A DNA stretch of 64,000 nt, taken from positions 51,612 through 115,611 of the forward strand of contig JALJCO010003942.1 of the NCBI GenBank assembly GCA_023101725.1, read 5' to 3'. Numbering within the stretch: the stretch's first letter is position 1; each line of letters starts with the position of its first letter. Below the pieces are notes generated by a model that searched no databases, had not been told where the DNA came from, and saw only the letters and a list, made by a program, of their open reading frames with translations. Both the position numbers and the translations under genes were made by a program. Source of the stretch: Atherinomorus stipes. Lineage: Eukaryota > Chordata > Actinopteri > Atheriniformes > Atherinidae. Positions 21,592 through 32,500 of this stretch are shown here, piece after piece.

Positions 21592-22424
21592 CTTCCTGTA
21601 CCCTTCATACGAGCAGGTGTTTCCTTTATCCAGGTAATCTGAGTGCATCATCTTTATGGTAATGTCACTTGGGAGGTACCGCCGATGTGGGGCAAGCTCC
21701 CGTCTGCAGTGGCTCACACAAGGATGGAAGGACTCTGTATGCTCCTCAATGGTCTTCACATCCAGCTTGTTGACTGCCACCTGCCTTCCTCTGTGGTCCT
21801 TGGGTGGAGTCAGTTCCTTGGTGTTGGATTTCCCCATCATGGAAATGACCAGACTATCATTTTTTGGGCGGTAGCCCAATGTTGAAAGGAAAAACGGCTT
21901 GCAGACCTGTCTTGGCCCTCCTGTGTCATCTTTTAGCTGGTAGGTGAATGATCGGCCACGGCGTCTTTCGGTGCCAGCTTTCTGCCTTTTGGTTGGCAAT
22001 GGGGTTACTGAATAAAACATCCATGATCTTCTTTCCGTGTATGTCATCTCACAGTATTGACTCCATATCTCCCTCCGTCTTTCCTCTGAAATATGGTTTG
22101 TGCACCTTCTTCGACACTTGGCACCACATGGCTCCTCATTGGTGGATGGGATTTTCCTTTCCTACTCCATTACTTCAGGCTGTGGCCTTTGGTCTTGAAC
22201 GTCTTCTACTGGCTCTCCAAGTTCCTTTTTAGTCTGTGACACACTCATTGCGGGGGTTGGAGTTGGGACATAGTCTGGGTCTGTAATGTCATCATCATAC
22301 AGGCTTAGACTGTCCTCGCTGGCATCCAGGAAAGTGTCTAGGATGGTCCACTCCATTTCTTCAGCAGGAGGCAGGTATGGATGCCTTTTTGACAGAACAG
22401 GTTCATGTACATATGGCCGAGTGG
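21592..22424 (-). pseudogene. Exon A: acidic DPDY N-terminus and Cys/basic region
   Basis: Frame: RPYVHEP upstream of Met 22356, then LDTFLDASEDSLSLYDDD, ITDPDYVP, an in-frame TAG at 22162-22164, then CGAKCRRRCTNHISEERRRE, a CKPFFLSTLGYRPKND segment and CSYEGYRK up to the donor at 21591. Continuity of the frame and family-like motifs on both sides of the TAG show it is a single nonsense change rather than an exon end. Acceptor near 22425 (GATTTTAAG). Confidence 0.62.
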
Positions 22425-22848
22425 CTTAAAATCCAAAGTCTATTAATAATAAAAAAAGGCTCATGAAAGAGTTGCGACAACGCCACCTAGTGTAGGGACT
22501 AGGACCCAATATTAAAGCAGGTTCAGTACCCAGGGGTGAGCAGTGGATTAACAACCACAAGATTTAAAAATAATAAAATTTATTACAATGTTGGTTCAAT
22601 AAAAAGCCTTGGACAGCTAAATTCTGATTCTACAAGAGTCTAAAATGTCCAGCGGTAAAAAGGAGGAAAATTAGGCTCGTAGCTCATCCCAATCTGATCC
22701 CAAGAGCCTCCAGCTTCCAGCGGCCGTACTCCCTTCACCCGCTGCTCTGTCACGCTGCGCCAAGTCGGCCTGTTGGGAGAGAGAAGACTACCAGCAGGAG
22801 GCCGAACACACGATGTACCGTGCCCCTCCCTCGTGGACCGGTACTCAC

Positions 22849-22972
22849 CGGGTCTGGGCGACTCTCCTTCAGCCGCCCAGTACACACACAATGCGCTTGT
22901 GTCCGACCTCTCTCTCCTTCTCTCACTCTCTCAGCAGCACTCCGCACGCCGTCGCCATCTTTAGAACCGCTG
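22849..22972 (-). promoter_or_regulatory. Candidate promoter / non-coding first exon of the minus-strand gene
   Basis: On the minus strand, AAAGATGGCGACGG near 22955-22970 is a YY1-like start-region element in a CpG-containing block. It is followed by CT/GA-rich sequence and a textbook donor GTGAGT (plus coordinates 22843-22848). The ATG in the YY1-like site opens only a short frame. This would place a mostly non-coding first exon about 420 bp upstream of exon A. Supported by motifs and position only. Confidence 0.4.
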
Positions 22973-23536
22973 CGTCAGCGGCGGCTCTGCAGCTCCTTCA
23001 GCTAGGACCCGTCGCCTCCGTCCACAGCCCTGGCCGTTGCCAACGCCAGCGTATGCTCCTTGCCGCTCACACGCGTCCCGTTTCTGCTGTTCCTCCTCAC
23101 CAGTCCTGCTTTGTCACCTTCTGCTGCACTCTCCTGCTGAGTTGTAACCTGCAACAGGTGTGCTCAACCAGCAGCTGAGGTCCATCAGAGTGTGGGTGTG
23201 GCTGCACAGTCAACTCAGTTTCCCCAGAACACAAAAATGCATACACAAGTCAATAAAAACAAAATCACAGCAAAACATGCAAACGAAAAAATGGGGAAAA
23301 AAACAGAAAAGGCCACATCCCCACATACAGCTTAAATGAAAAGTACAGACAATCAGTGTCATATATGTAAAACCACAGTGCTGCTCAAAGAGATGAATGT
23401 AACACTGCATACAATAAAAGATATAAAAAAATCTGGCAAAGTCAGTGGCTTCCTGAATAGAGCAGGCGCTCCATGTACAAGGCTGAAGAAGCCGCAGTGC
23501 TGCAGCAACAGCCTTGCACAGTACTAATTCACTAAG

Positions 23537-23542
23537 CCACAT

Positions 23543-23598
<56 letters not shown>
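23537..23598. repeat. AC/AT microsatellite
   Basis: ACACACAC passing into about 20 AT dinucleotides, ending at TGCACAAC. Confidence 0.9.
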
Positions 23599-23603
<5 letters not shown>

Positions 23604-23604
23604 A

Positions 23605-23624
23605 CTAATCAATTAATTGATTAG
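23605..23624. other. 20-bp perfect palindrome
   Basis: CTAATCAATTAATTGATTAG is its own reverse complement and carries paired TAATC/TAAT homeodomain-type cores. It lies next to the AT microsatellite, so a transposon end is an alternative. Confidence 0.7.
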
Positions 23625-24378
23625 ATTAGACGAAACGACTAATCTTTTGTTATGAATTATGTCTCCTTGCACAGACATAGAGATGTTTACAGTCTGGTCA
23701 AACAACAACACTTCCCCTTTAAGAGGGAGGGATGATGCACAGCACATGATCTGCTGCGCTGTGTGACTGCCTGCGAGTCAGAGCGGGGTAGGGTGAGGAG
23801 GAAAGAGATGTCACAGCAGAGGGAAACTGTTTCGCCGTGAATTTTTTCGCGAACAGCTTAATCATTAAACACAACACAGCTCATCATCCTAGCAGGGTTC
23901 ATGCCTACTTCAGTCACCACTGTCGGGGAAATTTAAGTGGAGAGATGTAACCAGGAGAGTCACCTCACTTCCGCTGCAGGATAGTTTAACAGCTGCTTAT
24001 GTAAGAGTCATCACCGTAGTTGCTTCAGGAACAAAATAATCAGACTGGTAATCAAGGAAAATAATTGGTTTGACGTATTTAACGCTCCTGTGGTCACGAT
24101 GTTTACTTCACGTAGCAGTAAGCTTCAAAGTAAACACCGTGCTAGGCTACTACTAGCATAGCAGCTGCCGTATGAGTGCAGACAGCTCCTGACTCACAGC
24201 TCAATCCTGCCATCCCTAACTAAATTTCTCATCGACCTCCAGTACAATGAAGCACACTTGAGCCCACACAGTTATAAAAAAATAAAACAAGATGAAAAAT
24301 ACTGATGAATGAAACACACCCATTATACAAATAAGATCTCACACACGTTTTACAATTTTCCTTTGGGGATCAAGTATT

Positions 24379-24674
24379 TAGGCCCGAGCACCGAAGGCGG
24401 TGCGAAGGCCTATTGTAATGCAAGCGTTTATTCTTCGTTATTATTAGGCCCGAGCACCGAAGGCGGTGCGAAGGCCTATTGAAACTCTAGCGTTTATTCC
24501 GTATTATTATTATTATTAGGCCCGAGCACCGAAGGCGGTGCGAAGGCCTATTGTATCTCTAGCGTTTATTCTTATTCTTCTTATTATTAGGCCCGAGCAC
24601 CGAAGGCGGTGCGAAGGCCTATTGTTCTGCAAATGTTTATTAGGCCCGAGCACCGAAGGCGGTGCGAAGGCCTA
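24379..24674. repeat. Five stacked 34-nt hairpin caps
   Basis: TAGGCCCGAGCACCGAAGGC to GGCCTA occurs at 24379-24412, 24445-24478, 24517-24550, 24588-24621 and 24641-24674. Each is followed by TTGTA/TTGAA/TTGTT, a GCGTTTATT or ATGTTTATT segment and ATT/CTT trinucleotides, then the next cap. The cap folds as TAGGCC/GGCCTA plus GCACCG/CGGTGC with an AAGG loop. Stacking suggests repeated insertion or slippage within the ATT-rich segment at the array edge. Confidence 0.92.
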
Positions 24675-26915
24675 TTGTATCTCTAGCGTTTTTTCTTATT
24701 ATTTTATTATTATTATTATTCTTCTTCCGCACATATTTTGCCATTTTTGGGGGCCTGAACATGCTCAAAAACTCACCAAATTTTGGCTACCCCCATATTC
24801 GTAATCGAAAAATTTAAGAATTTGCCATTTTCAGGACCGCACATAGCTCTCTAGCGCCACCTTTTGCGATTATGCCAGAACTGCATGTTGCAGAATTTTA
24901 CCAAATTCGGTACACTTACTCTACATGTTGATACGGACTAAAAAGCCTCTTGGACCCATGCTCTAAGGTCAACAGGAAGTCGGCCATCTTGGATCAAAGT
25001 CGCCATTTTGGCGTTTACTCACATCGCATTTGCGTTAACTCCTCATAAACCGCAATTCGCACGGTCACCACGATGGTCTCTATGTGTTCAGAAGGCATGT
25101 GACATTTCTAGTTGTGCTCTGCATTCAGAAATCTGTTAGCGTTTGGAGGGGGCGGAGCCTCAAACATGACCTTCTCGCCATGTAACACGAAACTGATATA
25201 ACTCTGGCATTAAACCAGATATATACACGAAAATTGCGACGTGTGATGCTGGTCATATGCTGAACACACCTATATGACCATTTCCGGATTTTATAATTAG
25301 CCCCCCCCTGGGCGGTGCCGCAAATTTAGCCTCCTCGCCATGAAACACGAAACTGATATAACTCTGTCATAAAACTAGATATCTGCACCAAAATTGATAC
25401 ATGTGATGCTGGTCAGATGCTGAACACATCTGTGTGACCACTTCCGGTTTTCGTCTAAGCCCCGCCCCCTGGGGACAGGAAGTGTTGCTTTTCAGTGTCT
25501 GGGGTCCACAACTTCAATGATCAAGCCCAGGGACTTGAAAGTGCTTCACAACGTCTCAAACCCTTCCATGATGATGCAATAAAAACCTCAAGTCGATTCG
25601 CCAAACGTAACCATGGCGAATATCAGCCCAACGCCATCGACACAGGAAGTGCATGGAAATGAACCAAAGGAAGGTCCGATCTCCACCAAACTTGCTACAG
25701 ATGATGATGGTCATGCTCTGAACTCATTCACATGGAGATATTTTGGATATCTTAAAAAAAAGGCTCAATAGCGCCCCCTACAAATCTTCAAATGATTAGC
25801 CCCGCCCACCACAATGACCCACAAGCATGAAATTCGGCACAGTGGTAGAACATGTCAGGACCTACTAAATGAGAATCAGGTTCGTTTTGATCAAATCGAC
25901 AGGAAGTCGGCCATTTTGAAAAAACTGTCATTTTTCGGATGATTTCTTGATGACATATTTGCGTTAACTCCTCAGAGACCGCTAATGGTACAGCCATCAC
26001 GATGGTCTCTTTGTGTTCACAAGGCATGTGGGATTTCTAGTTGTGCTCTGCATTCAGAAATCTGCAAGGGTGTGGAGGGGGCGGATCCTCAAGGTTGACC
26101 TTCTCGCCATGAAACACGAAACTCATATAACTCTGGCATAAAACCAGATATCTGCACCAAACTTGGTACGTGTGATGCTGGTCAGATGCTGAACACACCT
26201 ATATGACCATTTCCGGTTTTCACCTTGGCCCCGCCCCCTCGGCACAGGAAGTGCCTGTAAATAAGACATGGATGGCCAGATCTCTACCAAACATGGCACA
26301 GATGATGATGTTCATAACCTGATGTCATTAACATGGACACATGTTCCAGAATTTTTACTGTGGCTCGACAGCGCCCCCTACAAACCTTCAAATGATCATT
26401 TTGGCCTACCAGATCAACCGAAGGCCATGAAATTCAGCACACTGGTAGAACATTGCACGGCTTACATGGACACGTGTTCTACAAGTTTAAATATGGCTCT
26501 ACAGCGCCCCCTACAAACCTTCAAATGATCATTTTGGGCTACCAGAACAACCGAAGGCCATGAAATTCAACACACTGGTAGAACATGGACAGATCTTTCA
26601 GAAATTTATATGTGGCTCGACAGCGCCCCCTGCAAACATTCAAATGATCATGTTGGCCAACCCGATCAACCAAAGGCCATGAAATTCAGCACACTCGTAG
26701 AACATGACACGGATTCCATGGATACGTGTTCCTGAAGTTTAAATGTGGCTCTACAGCGCCCCCTACAAACCTTTAAATGATCATTCTGAGCTAACACATC
26801 AACCAAACGCCATGAAATTCGGCACACTGGTAGAACATGACACGGACTACGCGGTGCATAGGCCTGAGCGGCGCCAGAGGTGCGAGGGCCTTCATCGCCG
26901 CTTGCGGCTTTAATT
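24675..26915. repeat. Macrosatellite unit 1
   Basis: Divergent head A (lacks the GACCGCTCGGGC segment, has GACCGCACATAGC), an extra B-like segment around 25310-25440, B1, C, B2, about four D sub-repeats and tail. Near-identical over its first 1.2 kb to unit 14 (51516 onward). Confidence 0.85.
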
Positions 26916-28728
26916 ATTCTGCTTCTTCTTCTTCTTCTTTTTCCTCTGCCAAATAAATGCCAGTTTTGGGGGCCTGAACATGCTCAAAAACTCACCAAAT
27001 TTTGGCTACCCCCCCATTTAAAATCGAAAAATTTCAGAATTTGGCGTTTTCGTGACCGCTCGGGCGAAACTGCGCTCTAGCGCCACCTTTTGCAAGAGCC
27101 CCAGAACTGCATGTCACCGATCTGCACGAAATTCGGTACACTTGTTCTACGCGTCAGGGCGGACAAAAAAGCCTCTTAACGTCGTGGTGAAAAGTCGACA
27201 GGAAGTCGGCCATTTTGGGTCAAAGTCGCCATTTTGCCGTTTTTTGCTGTCGCATTTGCGTTAACTCCTCAGAAACGGCAAATAGCAGAGACACCAGGGT
27301 GGTCTCTTTGTGTTCAGAAGGCATGTGAGATTTCTAGTTGTGCTCTGCATTCAGAAATCTGCAAGCGTGTGGAGGGGGCGGAGCCTGAAAGTTGACCTTC
27401 TCGCCATGAAACACGAAACTGATATAACTCAGGCATAAAACCAGATATCTGCACCAAAATTGCTAGGTGTGATGCCGGTCAGATGCTGAACACACCTATA
27501 TGACCATTTCCGGTTTTCGCCTTAGCCCCGCCCCCTGGTGCCAGGAAGTGTCACTTTTTAGTGTCTGGAGTCCAGAACTTCAATGATGAAGCCGATGGAT
27601 TTGAAAGTGCTTCCAAACGTGTCAAACCCTTCCATGATGCCACAATAAAAAACTCAAGTTGATACGCCAAACGCAACCATGGCGAATATCAGCCCAACGC
27701 CATGGAAACAGGAAGTACATGGAAATGACACAAAGAAAGGTCCGATCTCCACCAAAATTGCTACAGATGATGATGGTCATCCCCTGAACTCATTCACGTG
27801 GAGATATTTCGGATATCTTTAAAAATGGCTCAATAGCGCCCCCTAGAAGTCTTCAAATGATCAGCCCCGCCCACCACAATGACCCACAAGCATGAAATTT
27901 GGCACAGTGGTAGAACATATCAGGACCTACAAAAAACCCTCTTGGACCATTTGGATTAATCCGACAGGAAGTCGGCCATTTTGAAAAAAGTGCCATTTTT
28001 CTGACGATTTCTTGATGACATATTTGCGTTAACTCCTCAGAGACCGCTAATGGTACAGCCATCACGATGGTCTCTTTCTGTTCACAAGGCATGTGAGATT
28101 TCTAGTTGTGCTCTGCATTAAGAAATCTGTAAGCGTGTGGAGGGGGCGGAGCCTAAAAGGTGACCTTCTCGCCATGAAACGCGAAACTCATATAACTCTG
28201 GCATAAAACCAGATATCTGCACCAAACTTGGTACGTATGATGCCGGTCAGATGCTGAACACACCTAGATGACCATTTCCGGTTTTCACCTTGGCCCCGCC
28301 CCCTCGGGACAGGAAGTGCCTGTAAATAAGACACGGATGGCCAGATCTCTACCAAACTTGGCACAGATGATGATGTTCATAACCTGATGTAATTTACATG
28401 GACACATGTTCCAGAATTTTTACTGTGGCTCCATAGCGCCCCCTACAAACCTTCAAATGATCATTTTGGCCTACCAGATCAACCGAAAACCATGAAATTC
28501 AGCACACTGGTAGAACATGAAACGGTTTACATGGACATATGTTCCTGAAGTTTAAATGTGACTCTACAGCGCCCCCTACAAACCTTCAAATGATGATTCT
28601 GTGCTTCCACATCAACCAAACGCCATGAAATTCAGCACACTGGTAGAACATGACACGGACTACGCGGTGCATAGGCCTGAGCGGCGCCAGAGGTGCGAGG
28701 GCCTTCATCGCCGCTTGCGGCTTTAATT
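26916..28728. repeat. Macrosatellite unit 2
   Basis: Canonical A-B1-C-B2-D(2)-tail, 1.81 kb. Shares diagnostic variants (GCAAATAGCAGAGACACCAG, TGGTGCCAGGAAGTG, TCTTTCTGTTCAC) with unit 17, 29.5 kb away. Confidence 0.85.
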
Positions 28729-31150
28729 AGGCCCGAGCACCGAAGGCGGTGCGAAGGCCTATTGTAATGCAAGCGTTTATTCCGTATTATTAGGCCCGAG
28801 CACCGAAGGCGGTGCGAAGGCCTATTGTAATGCAAGCGTTTATTATTATTCTTCTTTTTCTTCTCCTAAAAGAAGTGCATTTTTGGGGGCCTGAACATGC
28901 TCGAAAAGTCACCAAATTTTGGCTACCCCCCCATTTAAAATCGAAAAATTTCAGAATTTGCCATTTTCGTGACCGCTCGGGCAAAAATGCGCTCTAGCGC
29001 CACCTTTTGCAAGGTCCCCAGAACTGCATGTCACCGATTTTTACGAAACTCGGTACACTTGTTCTACATGTCGGGGCGGACAAAAAAGCCTCTTAACGTC
29101 GTGGTGCCAGGTCTACAGGAAGTCGGCCATTTTGGGTCAAAGTCGCCATTTTGGCGTTTCACTCACGTCGCATTTGCGTTAACTCCTCATAAACCGCAAA
29201 TGGTACGGTCACCCCGATGGTCTTTTTGTGTTCAGAAGGCATGTGAGATTTCTAGTTGTGCTCTGCATTCAGAAATCTGCAAGCGTGTGGAGGGGGCGGA
29301 GCCTCAAAGTTGACCTTCTCGCCATGAAACACGAAACTGATATAACTCTGGCATAAAACCAGATATCTGCACCAAAATTGCTACGTGTGATGCTGGTCAG
29401 ATGCTGAACACACCTATATGACCATTTCCGGTTTTCGCCTTAGCCCCGCCCCCTGGGGACAGGAAGTGTCACTTTTCAGTGTTTGGGGTCCAGAACTTCA
29501 ATGATGAAGCCGATGGATTTGAAAGTGCTTCCAAACGTATCAAACCCTTCCACGATGCCACAATAAAAAACTCAAGTCGATACGCCAAACGCAACCATGG
29601 CGAATATCAGCCCAACGCCATGGAAACAGGAAGTACATGGAAATGACACAAAGAAAGGTCCGATCTCCACCAAACTTGCTACAGATGATGATGGTCATCC
29701 CCTGAACTCATTCACGTGGAGATATTTCGGATATCTTTAAAAATGGCTCAATAGCGCCCCCTACAAATCTTCAAATGATCAGCCCCGCCCACCACAATGA
29801 CCCACAAGCATGAAATTTGGCACAGTGGTAGAACATATCAGGACCTACAAAAAACCCTCTTGGACCATTTGGATTAATACGACAGGAAGTCGGCCATTTT
29901 GAAAAAAGTGCCATTTTTCTGACGATTTCTTGATGACATATTTGCGTTAACTCCTCAGAGACCGCTAATGGTACAGCCATCACGATGGTCTCTTTGTGTT
30001 CACAAGGCATGTGAGATTTCTAGTTGTGCTCTGCATTCAGAAATCTGTAAGCGTGTGGAGGGGGCGGAGCCTAAAAGGTGACCTTCTCGCCATGAAACAC
30101 GAAACTCATATAACTCTGGCATAAAACCAGATATCTGCACCAAACTTGGTACGTGTGATGCTGGTCAGATGCTGAACACACCTATATGACCATTTCCGGT
30201 TTTCACCTTAGCCCCGCCCCCTCCGGACAGGAAGTGCCTGTAAATAAGACACGGATGGCCAGATCTCGATCAAACTTGGCACAGATGATGATGTTCATAA
30301 CCTGATCTCATTTACATGGACACATGTTCCAGAATTTTTAATGTGGCTCTACAGCGCCCCCTACAAACCTTCAAATGATCATTTTGGCCTACCAGATCAA
30401 CCGAAGGCCATGAAATTCAGCACACTGGTAGAACATTGCACGGATTACATGGACACGTGTTCTACAAGTTTAAATATGGCTCTACAGCGCCCCCTACAAA
30501 CCTTCAAATGATCATTTTGGGCGACCAGATCAACCGAAGACCATGACATTCAGCACACTGGTAGAACATGAAGAAGATTACATGGACATATGTTCCAGAA
30601 CTGTAAATGTGGCTCTATAGCGCCCCCTACAAACCTTCAAATGAGCATTTTGGGCTAACAAAACAACCGAAGTCCATGAAATTCAGCACACTGGTAGAAC
30701 ATGGACACATTTTCTAGACGTTCAAATGTGGCTCTACAGCGCCCCCTACAAAGCTTCAAATGATCATTTTGGGCTACCAGAACAACCGAAGGCCATGAAA
30801 TTCAACACACTGGTAGAACATGGACAGATCTTTCAGAAATTTATATGTGGCTCTACAGCGCCCCCTGCAAACATTCAAATGATCATGTTGGCCGACCCGA
30901 TCAACCAAAGGCCATGAAATTCAGCACACTGGTAGAACATGACACGGATTACATGGATACGTGTTCCTGAAGTTTAAATGTGGCTCTACAGCGCCCCCTA
31001 CAAACCTTCAAATGATCATTCTGAGCTAACACATCAACCAAACGGCATGAAATTCAGCAAACTGGTAGAACATGACACAGACTACGCGGTGCATAGGCCT
31101 GAGCGGCGCCAGAGGTGCGAGGGCCTTCATCGCCGCTTGCGGCTTTAATT
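28729..31150. repeat. Macrosatellite unit 3, two caps
   Basis: Caps at 28728-28761 and 28791-28824, then A-B1-C-B2 and six D sub-repeats (AGCGCCCCCT near 30355, 30488, 30622, 30740, 30858, 30990; spacings of 118 or about 133 bp), then tail. Confidence 0.85.
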
Positions 31151-32500
31151 ATTATTATTATTCTTATTTTTCTCTAGACAAATGAATTGCCTTTTTGGGG
31201 GCCTGAACATGCTCGAAAAGTCACCAAATTTTGGCTACCCCCCCATTTAAAATCGAAAAATTTCATAATTTGCCATTTTCGTGACCGCTCGGGCAAAACT
31301 GAGCTCTAGCGCCACCTTTTGCAAGGTCCCCAGAACTGCATGTCACCGATTTTTACGAAACTCGGTACACTTGTTCTACATGTCGGGGCGGACAAAAAAG
31401 CCTCTTAACGTCGTGGTGCCAGGTCTACAGGAAGTCGGCCATTTTGGGTCAAAGTCGCCATTTTGGCGTTTCACTCACGTTGCATTTGCGTTAACTCCTC
31501 ATAAACCGCAAATGGTACGGTCACCCCGATGGTCGTTTTGTGTTCACAAGGCATGTGGGATTTCTAGTTGTGCTCTGCATTCAGAAATCTGCAAGCGTGT
31601 GGAGGGGGCGGAGCCTGAAAGTTGACCTTCTCGCCATGAAACACGAAACTGATATAACTCTGGCATAAAACCATATATCTGCACCAAAATTGCTGCGTGT
31701 GATGCTGGTCAGATGCTGAACACACCTATATGACCATTTCCGGTTTTCGCCTTAGCCCCGCCCCCTGGGGACAGGAAGTGTCACTTTTCAGTGTTTGGGG
31801 TCCAGAACTTCAATGATGAAGCCGACGGATTTGAAAGTGCTTCCAAACGTGTCAAACCCTTCCACGATGCCACAATAAAAAACTCAAGTCGATACGCCAA
31901 ACGCAACCATGGCGAATATCAGCCCAACGCCATGGAAACAGGAAGTACATGGAAATGACACAAAGAAAGGTCCGATCTCCACCAAACTTGCTACAGATGA
32001 TGATGGTCATCCCCTGAACTGATTCACATAGATATATTGGCCAAATCTGGAAAAATGACTCTAGTGCGCCCCCTACAATTGTTTAAACTGATATAACTCT
32101 GGAAGAAAACCAGGTATCTGCACCAAATTTCCTATGTGTGATGCTGGACAGATGCTGACTGAAGATATATGATGATTTCCGGTTTTTGCCTTAGCCCCGC
32201 CCCCTAGTGACAGGAAGTGCCTGTAAATGAGACACAGATGGGCAGATCTCGACCAAACTTGGCACAGATGATGACAGGAATACCTTGAACTGTTTCACAT
32301 GATGTGATGACGTCATGGCCACGCCCCCTGAAAACAGGAAGTGACTTCTTCGGCCTACATAATCACTTACATTCCTATTAAACCCCTGAGTTGGCACAAA
32401 TTCCTTCAAGTTAGGGTAAGGGAGACTGAGGGGAGGCGGTGCATAGGCCGGAGCGGCGCCTGAGGAGCGAGGGCCTTCATCGCCGCTTGCGGCTTTAATT
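31151..32500. repeat. Macrosatellite unit 4 (short, E tail)
   Basis: A-B1 then alternative tail E from about 32020 (GATTCACATAGATATATTGG) with TGACGTCA at 32308-32315 and the tail variant GGCGCCTGAGGAGCGAGGG. 1.35 kb. A very close copy occupies 61579-62920. Confidence 0.85.
32308..32315. promoter_or_regulatory. Palindromic CRE-type site (one of five in the array)
   Basis: TGACGTCA within GATGTGATGACGTCATGG. The same site recurs at 51323-51330, 58941-58948, 60089-60096 and 62728-62735, always in the E-type segment next to CACGCCCCCTGAAAACAGG. Perfect CREB/ATF consensus. Occupancy unknown. Confidence 0.5.

Larger units (their letters stand above)
19003..22424 (-). pseudogene. Two-exon DNCxxQNKN / GHTxMxxD protein gene, probably transposon-derived, with three in-frame TAGs
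   Basis: Seen: exon A (22424 to 21592) and exon B (20070 to 19003) are in one frame. ATG at 22356 is the first Met, but the frame is open upstream to an AG at 22425-22426 and reads RPYVHEP, so coding may start in an earlier exon. Order of features: acidic DDDITDPDYVP segment, Cys module CGAKCRRRC, RSFTYQLKDD, CKPFFLSTLGY, a basic HCRRELAPHRRYL stretch, CEDC..CLEC Cys pairs, WHECTAGRSAAEI, FWVDNCSAQNKNW, FFERGHTFMSADSFHHGVE, an acidic VVEDEE tail, TAG at 19003-19005. Internal TAGs lie at 22162-22164, 19723-19725 and 19519-19521. There is no frameshift in about 611 codons. Known (from memory): this architecture recurs in many fish and invertebrate proteins and resembles an RNase H-like transposase core. 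Inference: a lightly decayed copy. Readthrough is less likely. Confidence 0.68.
22425..24378. other. Upstream region of minus-strand gene, microsatellite and unassigned sequence
   Basis: Includes a GC-rich block at 22640-23180 (see separate entry), an AC/AT microsatellite at 23537-23598, a 20-bp palindrome at 23605-23624 and unassigned unique-looking sequence to the start of the macrosatellite. No coding exon with family motifs was recognised. The sequence at 23600-24200 could be the end of a hAT-type element, but I cannot support that beyond composition. Confidence 0.45.
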
